The notes: a model not told the origin generated them from the sequence alone. A stretch of 57,460 bases of DNA from Ruminococcus sp. (GCA_017450925.1 JAFSSS010000026.1:1-57460), one strand, 5' to 3'. Shown: positions 42,851 to 51,280, counted from the stretch's first letter. A program made the numbers and translations.

Positions 42851-43033
42851 GCCCTGCCGGGGACGGCAGGGCGAAGCTTGAAAAACGGTTATTGGGATAA
42901 CTTTAGAATCTTCAGTTAGCAAGCATAGATTTTTCCGTACACCGGAAAAATCCGTACACCGATTTTGCGCTGTCCCCGCAAAATTGCCGTTTAGGGAACC
43001 TGTAGCCCTAAACGAAAGCCCTCATTCGAGGGC
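42851..43033 (+). promoter_or_regulatory. Candidate origin of transfer (oriT) with a series of hairpins
   Basis: Between the excisionase-like gene and mobC lie, in order: hairpin GCCCTGCCG/CGGCAGGGC (42851-42872, also a possible terminator); two direct copies of TCCGTACACCG (42934-42944, 42951-42961); inverted repeat ATTTTGCG/CGCAAAAT (42962-42969, 42977-42984); TTTAGGG/CCCTAAA (42990-42996, 43006-43012); GCCCTC/GAGGGC (43018-43033). Position directly upstream of mobC and relaxase fits oriT. Which hairpin carries the nick is unknown. Confidence 0.55.
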
Positions 43034-43071
43034 AAAATAAATGTGATAACAAAACGAAAGGATTGATCATT

Positions 43072-43413
43072 ATAGCAAGAAAATACAAACAAGTCCACCG
43101 CAAGGAGATAACATTTGAACTTTCGGATTGGGAGAAGATCAAGCGCAGGGCTGACGCCTGTCACACCGATACGACGAAATATCTCCGCACGCTTATACTG
43201 GAAAAGCAGCCAGTCTTTTACGATATGAAAGAGATCGCACCTCTGATCAACGGTATGCGAATTATATCCCGGAATATCAATCAGATCGCAAAGGAGGCAA
43301 ACGAAACGAATAATATCTACGCAGAAGATATCGAGACCTTACGAAAGGAAGTGAGCGACCTATCCCATACTGTAAACTTATCGCTGTCCACACTACTGTC
43401 GAGAAAAGTCTGA
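43072..43413 (+). CDS. mobC: MobC-like relaxosome protein with an apparent ATA start
   Basis: A 113-residue DNA-binding accessory protein for the relaxase. The N-terminal ribbon-helix-helix (VHRKEITFELSDWEKIKRRA) and the C-terminal MRIISRNINQIAKEAN are the MobC signature. The family start (M)ARKYKQ falls on ATA at 43072, 9 bases after AAAGGA; the only alternative, TTG at 43063, touches the ribosome site. The relaxase frame begins before its stop. Confidence 0.75.
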   Translation: MARKYKQVHRKEITFELSDWEKIKRRADACHTDTTKYLRTLILEKQPVFYDMKEIAPLINGMRIISRNINQIAKEANETNNIYAEDIETLRKEVSDLSHTVNLSLSTLLSRKV

Positions 43414-44783
43414 GGTATATATTTGATTCCGACAAGACCGAGGAACTGCTCTACACGACATCCATAAACTGCATGACGGATGCGGGATCGGCTTATTCAC
43501 AGATGCAGTTCGTTTATGAACAATTCGCCCGCGACCGCTTCACTAGCCCTCCGCCTTTGGAGAGTAAAGGAACGGTGAAAGCGATTCACTACATACAAAC
43601 CTTTGCACCCGATGACAATGTTACGCCCGAACTCGCTCACAGGATAGCAAAAGCGCTTGTTCGCAAAAACTTTGGCGATGATGTTCAAGCTGTCATCGCC
43701 ACGCACGTTGATAAGGATCATCTTCACTCGCACATCATCATTTGTCCCTACTCGCTCTCGAAAAAACACTATTATGCCAACAAAGAGTCATTGCGACAGT
43801 TCCGCCGTAACTCGGACGGAGTATGCAAGGCATTTGGTATCGACATTCATCCTAACCTCAAAGGCAAGGGTAGGTCGATTGATCATTATGAATGGGAGAA
43901 AAAGAAGAACGGTACCTCATGGAAAGAGCAAATTAGAAATGAGATTAACAGGACGATACCTACTGTTACTTCGCTCGATGAGCTGTTGCAGACACTTGAA
44001 TAGTGTGGCTACGAGATCAAGCGTTGAAAGTACATATCTGTGAAAGCACCTGGGCAGGAACGGTTCGTCCGCACTAAAACGCTCGGAGAGGAGTACACCG
44101 AGGACAGCCTAAATATCAGAATTACCTATCGTGATATGGGTACAGGAGTTACGCCTGCACAAGATGAACAGAGCAAGTTGAGCCGAGCCTACGCCGCCAT
44201 CCTGCACGATATCCGCGTACTTGCGGCACAACATAAAAAGGCTCCACGCAAGCGGATCGTCACAGCGGAGTACTCCGTCGATAATGATCTTGATGTGTAT
44301 CGGCTCTCGGCGCAGCTGTCTGTGATCAGTCAAAACAATATCAGTTCTATCGGTGAGCTGGAGGGGCGGATCAGTCGGCTGAAAGAAGAATACGAAAAAC
44401 GCCGGGGCGAAATAAACGATTTGATTGACGAACATAATCGGCTTGTGTCCCTCTGGGAGCAGGCGCAGGAGTTTTATTCTTTATCCCAAAAGGGTGAGCT
44501 GTCTGATACTGAACAACTACGGAGGACAGTTTGCAAACAGGCAATGGAAAGAAATGATAATCTGAACTCAGCGGATGCGGACACCCTGCGCAGGAACTTG
44601 AATAGTTTATCCAAGAGAATAAGCGGTATGAAGGATAATCTTGAGAAGTGTCGTCAGCAGTATGAGGTGTACTGCGATATTCGGGATACATATTACAAAA
44701 TCTCAAAGGGCGATTCCCTCAGCAAACTTGTCGAGAAAGAACGCAAACACCGGGAGCAGTTCAAGAAGATACTAAAAAGATAA
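43362..44783 (+). pseudogene. MobA/MobL-type relaxase interrupted by two stop codons
   Basis: The reading frame starts near 43362 with PYCKLIAVHTTVEKSLRYIF, overlapping mobC, and would give about 473 residues. The relaxase core is intact: DSDKTEELLYTTSINC, AIHYIQTF, and the metal-binding HLHSHIIICPYS. In-frame TAG (44001) and TGA (44025) interrupt it; the sequence between (CGYEIKR) and after (KYISVKAPGQERFVRTKTLG) still aligns with the expected protein. The C-terminal part is coiled-coil. No ATG/GTG/TTG lies at the expected start, where ATC is found. Probably inactive unless stops are suppressed. Confidence 0.8.
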
Positions 44784-44800
44784 ATCGTAGAACAAAAAAC

Positions 44801-44888
44801 GTGGATCTGCGTGTTCCTTATAAATAGGCTTGACAATCTCAATTTAAAGTGCTAAACTAAGCATAACGGAACACGCCATAAAATCCAC
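44801..44888 (+). promoter_or_regulatory. Integrase promoter inside an inverted repeat
   Basis: TTGACA (44830-44835), 17-base spacer, TAAACT (44853-44858). It is enclosed by GTGGAT...GCGTGTTCC (44801-44806, 44809-44817) and GGAACACGC...ATCCAC (44868-44876, 44883-44888). The inner motif also occurs near the left end (30421-30434). This is a likely control site for integrase expression. Confidence 0.65.
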
Positions 44889-44910
44889 ACATCGAAAGGA
44901 GCGATGTTTT

Positions 44911-46125
44911 ATGGCAAATGTTAACAAGAGAGGCGACTCTTACAGAATAAAGGTATCCTGCGGGTACGACGTCCACGGCAAGCAGGTGATCCAATCGAAG
45001 ACGTGGAAGCCTTCCGAGGGCATGACTCCGAAGCAGATTGAAAAAGAATTGCAGAGGCAGATCGTGCTGTTCGAGGAAGAATGTCTGCACGGAAATGTCG
45101 TGGCGACGGTAAAGTTTGAGGACTTCGCCCGGCAATGGTTCAAGGAATACGCCGAGCTGAAACTGAAAACCCAGACTATCCGGGGCTATCATTATCTTGA
45201 ACCCCGCATCTACAAGTCGTTGGGGCATCTGAGGCTCGATAAGATCACGCCCAGGCACGTCCAGCGGTTCATCAACGACCTCACCAAATCCGAGTGTGAG
45301 AACTGCAAGGGCAGGAAAATATCAGCCAAAACCGTTAAGCTGCATCTGTCCCTCGTGAGTGCGATCTTCGAGTACGCGATAAAAATGCAAATGATAAAGG
45401 ACAACCCCTGCCGTGCGGTGACGCTCCCCTCCCCTGATAAGAAAGAGCGTAATATCTATACGATTGAGGAGGTTAGGCAGATACTCAAATTGTTTGAGCA
45501 GGAGCCTCCGGAGAATCTGAAATATGTGGTTTTCTTTACGGTCGCACTCTATACGGGTTTCCGCAGAGGCGAGATCTTAGGGCTCGAATGGAAAGATTTT
45601 GATTGGGACAATCAGATCGTAACGATCTCCCGCAATTCTCTTTGGACGAAAGAACGAGGAATGTACACCGACACACCGAAGACAGCATCAAGCATCAGGA
45701 GCCTAAAAATGCAGCCGGAGATTATCGAATTGTTGACTCGCTACAAGGCGTGGCAGGACAGCTACATAGCCAAGCTCGGAGACAAGTGGAACGATACTGA
45801 CCGCCTTTTCACGACATGGAACGGCAAGCCGATGCACGTTACGGCTCCCGCCGATTATCTTATTGAATTCTGCAAGAAGCACGGTTTGAGGTATTGCAGC
45901 CCCCATTCCTGGAGACATTTGAATGCGACGCTGATGATCGAAAGCGGCGTGGAAGTCAAGACAGTTCAGGCCTGTCTCGGACACTCCGAGGCTACGACAA
46001 CGATGACCTGCTATTTGCATACCTTTCAGTCAGCGCAGGCTGCTGCAATGGACGCTGTGGCAAATGCGATCAAATTAACGCAAAAAAATGAAAACGCAGA
46101 ACAAGATACGGCAAGCGGACTATGA
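44911..46125 (+). CDS. int: Tyrosine integrase, Tn916/Tn1549 type
   Basis: A 404-residue site-specific recombinase that inserts and excises this element at tRNA-Asn. The N-terminal arm-binding domain (residues 1-60) precedes a SAM-like core-binding domain and the catalytic domain with Arg218 (YTGFRRGEILGLEW), Lys257, His332 and Arg335 (PHSWRH), His358 (LGHS) and nucleophile Tyr368. AAAGGAGCGATG lies before the ATG. It reads toward the right attachment site 117 bases away. Confidence 0.95.
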   Translation: MANVNKRGDSYRIKVSCGYDVHGKQVIQSKTWKPSEGMTPKQIEKELQRQIVLFEEECLHGNVVATVKFEDFARQWFKEYAELKLKTQTIRGYHYLEPRIYKSLGHLRLDKITPRHVQRFINDLTKSECENCKGRKISAKTVKLHLSLVSAIFEYAIKMQMIKDNPCRAVTLPSPDKKERNIYTIEEVRQILKLFEQEPPENLKYVVFFTVALYTGFRRGEILGLEWKDFDWDNQIVTISRNSLWTKERGMYTDTPKTASSIRSLKMQPEIIELLTRYKAWQDSYIAKLGDKWNDTDRLFTTWNGKPMHVTAPADYLIEFCKKHGLRYCSPHSWRHLNATLMIESGVEVKTVQACLGHSEATTTMTCYLHTFQSAQAAAMDAVANAIKLTQKNENAEQDTASGL

Positions 46126-46153
46126 TATCCGGGTCATTACGCACTTGCAAAAA

Positions 46154-46173
46154 CAATGACCATTCAATGACCA
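46154..46173 (+). repeat. Right arm-type integrase sites
   Basis: Two copies of CAATGACCA (46154-46162, 46165-46173) with the same 11-base spacing and orientation as the left-end pair at 30394-30413. Confidence 0.7.
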
Positions 46174-46198
46174 AGCCGGTAAACCGGGCAAAACAAAA

Positions 46199-46234
46199 AG
46201 CTCTGAGAAGGCGCATTTGCGTTATCTCAGAGCT
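46199..46234 (+). terminator. Hairpin after the integrase gene
   Basis: AGCTCTGAGA and TCTCAGAGCT pair perfectly around a 16-base loop that itself contains GCGCATTTGCG. It lies between int and the right attachment site. Confidence 0.65.
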
Positions 46235-46241
46235 TATGGAT

Positions 46242-46264
46242 TGGCGCCACCTGTTGGACTCGAA
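46242..46264. repeat. Right attachment core (attR) of the integrated element
   Basis: Identical 23 bases to 30254-30276. Outward of it (46265-46298) the tRNA-Asn body continues, so this is the tRNA side of the integration. Confidence 0.88.
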
Positions 46265-46298
46265 CCAACGACCCTGCGGTTAACAGCCGCATGCTCTA
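46242..46298 (-). pseudogene. tRNA-Asn (anticodon GTT) 3' fragment
   Basis: Read on the minus strand this gives AGAGCATGCGGCTGTTAAC..., the 3' D-stem strand, a full anticodon arm with GTT, variable loop, T-arm GTTGGTTCGAGTCCAAC and acceptor strand AGGTGGC, G, CCA. The matching 5' acceptor (GCCACCT) and D-loop are missing; sequence diverges at 46299. The gene is therefore cut, most simply by insertion of the adjacent serine-recombinase element. Confidence 0.82.
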
Positions 46299-46371
46299 AG
46301 AATGCTAATACGTTCCACCTTAAAAGATTTTTTTATAATGATAATAATTATCATCAATTATTATCCTTTAA

Positions 46372-47976
46372 TTATTCTACTTCCACGCTCTTGCTGCTGA
46401 GAGTGCTCCAGTCCTCACAAAACTGCTTGTAGTCCATATTCAACTCAATGTGTATGTCATAGCCCTTGTATAACTCTATCCTGCTGAAAAGCTGAGATAT
46501 TATCATCTTCTTGCGCTCGGTAGACATATTTTCGTTGAACTCGGTCGCCCAGCCTTTAAATGTATCATACATTGGCTTGACCTGCTCCATAGCCGTTTTC
46601 TTACCATTCATCTCATCATCAAGAGACTGAATGCTCTCGTTAAGCTCGCTTATCTTATCTTCGAGCTTTTTTATCGACCTGCTGAGGATCTCCGGAGAAT
46701 ACTGGCTTTCACCCGTAAGGCTTGCTGCAATCTCGTCCTCCAGCTTATCGAGCTGTTTCTTTTGCTTTGAAAGCTCCTGATTCAGTTTAGTCTTCTTAGC
46801 ACGATAGCGCTGCATTTCCTTTTCAAAATTCTTTTTTAGCACCGCTTCATCGGGCGATTCCTTAATGCTGCTAAACATATCGTTCACGACCGACAGCACT
46901 ACCGCATCAACTCTCTTGGCAAGGTACGAAGTCTGACCATCGCACTTACAGAGCTTCCTGCTCTTGTGGTAGCAGAGATATTTCAGCTCGGTTCTCTTGA
47001 CCTCAGTACCATCTTTGCGTGTGTACTTGTCCACATGATAAAGTGATGTGAGCGTTCCGCCGCAGTGACCGCAGTACATGATTCCCGAAAGAAGCAGTTT
47101 GGATTTTGTTGTCCTCGCCACTTCCCTTTCGACATCATTGTTCCGAGCTCGCTGTTCAAGAATATTCTGTGCTCTGTCAAAGGTCGGCTGATCTATGATC
47201 TGCAAGTGCTCAAGGTAGGGCGCATCCTCTGCCTGACTCATGTACCCGCAGTACATTCTGTTTTTCAGTATCCTGATGATAGTGTTGCACTGGAACTTCG
47301 TTCCTGCGTGAGTGCGGCAACCTTTATCATTGAGATATGACGCACACCTGAAAGATCCATAACCTTCGTTTACTGTCTTTGAGAAAACATCTCTCACCCA
47401 GTCGGCAGTTATCGGGTCGATTTCGAGATCGTGTATCACTCTTCCCTTTTTGTTCACTCTGCCTGTATCAACAAGCTGATAGCCATACGGAACATGACCG
47501 CCTGTGTAACAGCCCTCTGCTTTCAGCTGCTGCATACGGGTCTTGATACGCATTGACGTCTTTTCACTCTCGCCCGAAGCCTGCCAGAACCTTATGTAGT
47601 TCATCAGCTTGTCAACGTGGCTTTCAAACCTCTGCTCGCCCTCCTGAACGCTCCACACTCTTATTCCCTGCTTGACGAACCATTCTACTATGAACGGTGT
47701 TTCGTCATCAATACGTCCGATTCTGTCGAACATGAACACAAGGAGAATATCAAACTCTTTGTTGAGCGCAGCCGCTTTCAAGTCCTGTATCGCGTCTCTG
47801 TCGCTTGCCGATACCTTGAATCCCGACACACCCTTTTCGAGAAACTCCTTGTCAATAGTCCAACCCATTCTGTCAGCGAACTCATGGCAGGCTTCCCTCT
47901 GCATAGGAATATCGTCCTTCACTCTATCGACCTGTTGCTTTGTTGATACTCTATATAACGTATAAACTCTATTCAT
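46372..47976 (-). CDS. Large serine recombinase
   Basis: A 534-residue site-specific integrase/excisionase. The resolvase domain has nucleophile Ser11 (YRVSTKQQ) and FMFDRIGRIDDE; then the recombinase domain (GGHVPYGYQLVDTG), a zinc ribbon (MYCGHCGG ... CYHKSRKLCKCDG) and a long coiled coil with the C-terminal end. This is the transposase type of many Clostridia conjugative elements. It ends 74 bases from the broken tRNA-Asn and has a strong promoter (TTGACA-17-TATACT, 48120-48092) with CGGAGG before the ATG. Confidence 0.95.
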   Translation of the reverse strand: MNRVYTLYRVSTKQQVDRVKDDIPMQREACHEFADRMGWTIDKEFLEKGVSGFKVSASDRDAIQDLKAAALNKEFDILLVFMFDRIGRIDDETPFIVEWFVKQGIRVWSVQEGEQRFESHVDKLMNYIRFWQASGESEKTSMRIKTRMQQLKAEGCYTGGHVPYGYQLVDTGRVNKKGRVIHDLEIDPITADWVRDVFSKTVNEGYGSFRCASYLNDKGCRTHAGTKFQCNTIIRILKNRMYCGYMSQAEDAPYLEHLQIIDQPTFDRAQNILEQRARNNDVEREVARTTKSKLLLSGIMYCGHCGGTLTSLYHVDKYTRKDGTEVKRTELKYLCYHKSRKLCKCDGQTSYLAKRVDAVVLSVVNDMFSSIKESPDEAVLKKNFEKEMQRYRAKKTKLNQELSKQKKQLDKLEDEIAASLTGESQYSPEILSRSIKKLEDKISELNESIQSLDDEMNGKKTAMEQVKPMYDTFKGWATEFNENMSTERKKMIISQLFSRIELYKGYDIHIELNMDYKQFCEDWSTLSSKSVEVE

Positions 47977-48389
47977 TTACGATTACCTCCGATTTTTGAT
48001 TTAAATATTAGTTACTTCAAATATCAGTAGATCATCGCTTAATTCGTTCCAAGCATAGGATTATTCAGTTGTCAAGCTGCCTCTATATATTAGTATAGCA
48101 CAACTTGAACAATTTGTCAACGCTTTAAATCGTGAAACCGATATTTATTTAAAAAACTGTAAATGGAGGTCAAATGCAATCAGTTGTGGTCAATTAGTTG
48201 TCAGCCATTCAGTGAGGTAACACCTCCATTTTGTTAATGCATCTCATGTCATATTCTAAATCTATCAACACAGTCCCACAGCAGATTGCTCATATTCTCA
48301 TCAAATTCTCAAAAAAATATCAAAATTTCTTGCATTTTCTATTGCATTTCTTATAAAATTGTGGTATACTACTTATACGAGGTGATTTT
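47977..48389. promoter_or_regulatory. Control region between serine recombinase and AbiL-like genes
   Basis: Contains the recombinase promoter (minus strand TTGACA 48120-48115, TATACT 48097-48092), the promoter of the ATPase gene (TTGCAT 48342-48347, TATACT 48365-48370, 17 bases apart) and an inverted repeat AAATGGAGGT/ACCTCCATTT (48161-48170, 48222-48231) that may be a recombinase or regulator site. No gene is seen. Confidence 0.6.
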
Positions 48390-49688
48390 ATGCTTATAGA
48401 GTTTAGATTCAAAAACTATCGCTCATTCAAGGAAGAAGCGGTTTTGTCTTTAGAAGCAACAGGTTTGGGAACTTTTAAGCAAAGCCTTCTTAGCTTCGGA
48501 AATGATAAATTGTTACCCGGAATAGCAATATATGGAAAGAACGGTGGCGGTAAAAGTAATGTTATAAGAGCTTTCTGGTTAGGTGTTCAGTTTATCCGCA
48601 ATGCTCAAAGAACACAACATGAAAAATCAGAGATACCTGTTTCTCCCTTTTCATTAAATGATTACTCGTTCAATGAACCTACTTCATTTGAGTTCACCTA
48701 TACTATTGATAATATAAAGTATATCTACGGTTTCTCTGCCACAAAAACAAGAATAACGGAGGAGTACCTTTATCATACACCCAAAGGGCAGAAAGCTATA
48801 GTTTTTACAAGAAAAGGACAAGAGTTCAAATTTACAGAACAAAAATCAAAGCGCAAACTGATAAGTGAAACCGTTGCGGAAAACCAACTGTTCTTTTCTG
48901 TTGCCTGCACAATGAATGATACTGACTGTACCGCAGCGATGCGTTGGTTCAGAGAATATGTACTATTTTCAAGGGATTACTCGGATATTCCGAGACAACT
49001 GCTGGATTATTCTAATGATTCCACTATGCTGAAAGCAATAGTGGATTATGCCAAGGAAGCAGACGTAGGAATTGATGATATGAGCTTTGAATTTGAAAAA
49101 CGTGATTTTTCAAACACAGACTCTTTACCCGATGATCTGCCTCCAAATATCAAGGCAGCACTTACTGATTTTATTCATACGCTTTCCGAGACCTCCAACA
49201 ATTCTGAAGTACGTCTTAAAATGGGTGAGGTCACAGCCACTGCATTTCACAAGGGACTATCTATAAGCGGAAAAAGCTCGTTTTATGAGTTAGAGCTTTC
49301 AGAGGAATCAGACGGAACTCGTAAACTGATGGCCCTTGCACCTGCAATTGAATCTTCATTAAAAAACGGCGGAATACTCCTGATCGATGAAATTGAACGT
49401 GAGCTTCACCCGATGTTGGTTGAATTCATTATTGCTAAATTTCAAAATAAGGCATCAAATCCCAAAGGAGCACAAATCGTATTTACAACGCATAATACCG
49501 AGTTGATGAATGAAACCCTTATCCGCAAAGATCAGATTTTTTTCGTAGATAAAGATCAAAGTACCGGAGCCTCCGAGCTTTATACAATAAGTGAGTTTTC
49601 TACCAAAACATCAGAAAACATTCGTAAAGGTTATTTGCTTGGAAAATATGGTGCGATCCCGAACATCGAAATTGAGGAGGTAGAATAA
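48390..49688 (+). CDS. AAA-type ATPase, AbiLi-like defence component
   Basis: A 432-residue SMC/OLD-like ATPase of the AAA_15/AAA_21 type: N-terminal LIEFRFKNYRSFKEEAVLSL, Walker A YGKNGGGKSN (Lys55), and Walker B LLIDEIERELHP (Asp333, Glu334), followed by VFTTHNTELM. With the RloB-family partner that starts at its stop, it matches the AbiL arrangement of phage abortive-infection systems, in which the ATPase is the putative sensor. It is clearly more A+T-rich than the chromosomal genes, a sign of transfer. Confidence 0.85.
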   Translation: MLIEFRFKNYRSFKEEAVLSLEATGLGTFKQSLLSFGNDKLLPGIAIYGKNGGGKSNVIRAFWLGVQFIRNAQRTQHEKSEIPVSPFSLNDYSFNEPTSFEFTYTIDNIKYIYGFSATKTRITEEYLYHTPKGQKAIVFTRKGQEFKFTEQKSKRKLISETVAENQLFFSVACTMNDTDCTAAMRWFREYVLFSRDYSDIPRQLLDYSNDSTMLKAIVDYAKEADVGIDDMSFEFEKRDFSNTDSLPDDLPPNIKAALTDFIHTLSETSNNSEVRLKMGEVTATAFHKGLSISGKSSFYELELSEESDGTRKLMALAPAIESSLKNGGILLIDEIERELHPMLVEFIIAKFQNKASNPKGAQIVFTTHNTELMNETLIRKDQIFFVDKDQSTGASELYTISEFSTKTSENIRKGYLLGKYGAIPNIEIEEVE

Positions 49689-50350
49689 TGCCTCGTTCAG
49701 TAAAAGAAAGAAAAGCCAAACCTATTATATATGTATTCTGTGAAGGTGAAAGCGAACAAGTTTATACTGATTTCTTGAAAAATACCTTTTCGGATATAGC
49801 AGTAGTTAAACGACCAAGCTCTACCGGACTTTTTGAAGAAGCTCAGGATAAATTTTCAAAAGACAAGAGATTCAGAGATAATGCGGAAGTCACGAATGAA
49901 ATCTGGTTTTTCTTCGATGTTGAAACAGATCAAAGAGACAAGTGGGATTCAAGATACAAAATAATAAAAAAGCTGAGAAAGCTCAGAAAAGATCAGGATA
50001 TAAAGGTACGGTTGTTAATGACGACAGCCTGCATTGAATATTGGCTGATGCTGCATTACAAGAAGTACTCCCCCGTTATAGAAACAACCGCAGATAAAGA
50101 AAGAGTACTTCATGAGCTTCAAATCAAAGAAAAGTCATATAAAAAAGGTGATGTAAAATCGACTTTTCATATAGCTGAAAACTATCAAATCGCTGTTAAA
50201 AATGCAAAAGATTTATTTCGCAGTCTGTTGAAAGACGGCTTACCCGATCTTATTGAAACAGATGAACGTGATAAATGGCTCTATACTTGCAGTAAGACTT
50301 TCACAACAGTATTTGAAGCTATTGAGTTTTTAGAATCTCTTCGTGAATGA
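49688..50350 (+). CDS. RloB-family protein, AbiLii-like defence component
   Basis: A 220-residue protein of the RloB family (KPIIYVFCEGESEQVYTDFL, FFFDVETDQRDKW, TACIEYWLMLHY). The acidic residues in CEGESE and FDVE suggest a TOPRIM-like nuclease fold, so it is the presumed effector of the pair. Its ATG overlaps the ATPase stop by one base (TAATG), giving tight coupling. A hairpin GGGCTG/CAGCCC (50371-50400) follows. Confidence 0.85.
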   Translation: MPRSVKERKAKPIIYVFCEGESEQVYTDFLKNTFSDIAVVKRPSSTGLFEEAQDKFSKDKRFRDNAEVTNEIWFFFDVETDQRDKWDSRYKIIKKLRKLRKDQDIKVRLLMTTACIEYWLMLHYKKYSPVIETTADKERVLHELQIKEKSYKKGDVKSTFHIAENYQIAVKNAKDLFRSLLKDGLPDLIETDERDKWLYTCSKTFTTVFEAIEFLESLRE

Positions 50351-50370
50351 TTAAGGAATATCACATTAGT

Positions 50371-50400
50371 TATCGAGGGCTGCTGTATAACAGCCCCCGA
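50371..50400 (+). terminator. Terminator of the AbiL-like operon
   Basis: ATCGAGGGCTG and CAGCCCCCGAT pair around CTGTATAA with one mismatch. Lies between the AbiL-like genes and the convergent small gene. Confidence 0.65.
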
Positions 50401-50420
50401 TAAAAGAATCATGGCGAGTC

Positions 50421-50708
50421 TTACCTTGCACGGGGTCTTCTGCGCTTCTGAACATGAGGCGCAGGTTTCGGTGCAACGGGTAATGCAGATAATTTATTCC
50501 CCTCCGTCTCGGGTTTAGGCTCAACGATCTTGTTTTCCATTTTTGAATGCTCGACCTTCTCTGTCTCAGAGCCGCTTACAACTCTCTCTTCAAAGCTGTC
50601 ACAGAGCATATTCAGAACATCTTCCTTAATCGTCGGATTGCTCCCCTTGAAGGTAAGCGTTACATTGCTTCCGCCGTATGTTCGCTTGATTTTAGGCTTA
50701 TCGTTCAA
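50421..50708 (-). CDS. Small protein of unknown function, paralogue of 55408-55581
   Basis: A 95-residue protein with a conserved N-terminal domain (KIKRTYGGSNVTLTFKGSNP, then CDSFEERV) and a basic Pro-rich tail ending in KRRRPRAR. The same domain forms nearly all of the protein at 55408-55581. The start is TTG at 50708, 7 bases after AGGTGG; the upstream GTG frame would include the ribosome site. Function unknown; the basic tail suggests nucleic acid contact. Confidence 0.65.
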   Translation of the reverse strand: MNDKPKIKRTYGGSNVTLTFKGSNPTIKEDVLNMLCDSFEERVVSGSETEKVEHSKMENKIVEPKPETEGNKLSALPVAPKPAPHVQKRRRPRAR

Positions 50709-50881
50709 ATTATCACCACCTTTCACTGGAATTATAGTTATTGGAAATTATTAAAAGCATATATAGCATCTTTTGAGGTGAGGAGAGAACAGCTACTATG
50801 ATGTGCTGTCCTTTCCTTTTCTCTATTTTTGGATTTTCTTTACATATGTTATAAGAAAATCGTTCAAGGATTTAGATTGGA

Positions 50882-50910
50882 TTGACTATTTTTATCCTCT
50901 ATGGTATAAT
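50882..50910 (+). promoter_or_regulatory. Sigma-A promoter of the pRiA4b cluster
   Basis: TTGACT (50882-50887), 17-base spacer, TATAAT (50905-50910), 36 bases before the ATG at 50946. Confidence 0.75.
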
Positions 50911-50945
50911 TGACATATACCTTTATAAAAGAGAGGTGCGCCACC

Positions 50946-51266
50946 ATGTCAAAAGAAAGCGACTGGAAGCTGTTCAGCGAAAAATATTTTGAATGGAAAA
51001 ACCGCTACTTAGAGCGATTCTTTCCCGATTACAAGGCTATCCTTGATTCCGATGAAACAGCCACCGATAAATTCTTTGAGCTTAAAAAGCGCTTAGAGAA
51101 AGACAGCCGAGCTCCTGTATTGAACTTACCGGGGAGATTTAGCCGCAATGACATGTATATGAATATCACATATCTTGTTAACCACGGAGTCATAACCCTT
51201 GATGACCTTTCCGAATTTAGTGATGAGATAAAGGAGATTGCAAGTCTTGTTTCACCAAACAAATAA
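50946..51266 (+). CDS. Hypothetical protein upstream of the pRiA4b-like gene
   Basis: A 106-residue soluble helical protein (MSKESDWKLFSEKYFEWKNR) that I do not recognise. AGAGGTG precedes the ATG at 50946. It is followed after 14 bases by the pRiA4b-like gene and shares its promoter, so it may act in the same unknown process. Confidence 0.65.
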   Translation: MSKESDWKLFSEKYFEWKNRYLERFFPDYKAILDSDETATDKFFELKKRLEKDSRAPVLNLPGRFSRNDMYMNITYLVNHGVITLDDLSEFSDEIKEIASLVSPNK

Positions 51267-51280
51267 CAAAGGAGTTTCGT

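Larger units (their letters stand above)
30254..46264. mobile_element. Integrative mobilizable element, about 16.0 kb
   Basis: Bounded by the 23-bp direct repeats at 30254-30276 and 46242-46264 (start-to-start distance 15,988 bp). A Tn916-type integrase lies 117 bases from the right end. Inside are the signalling/ABC operon, an ECF sigma-solute-binding fusion, an XRE regulator, an excisionase-like gene, MobC and a relaxase. No coupling protein or type IV secretion genes are present, so it would depend on a helper for transfer. Confidence 0.85.

Noticed and set aside
44784..44910. Terminator of the relaxase gene
   Set aside because: The dyad here encloses the integrase promoter and has no T-run, so it fits an operator better.
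46242..46330. Complete tRNA-Asn gene
   Set aside because: No 5' acceptor strand or D-loop can be found; only the 3' 57 bases fit.
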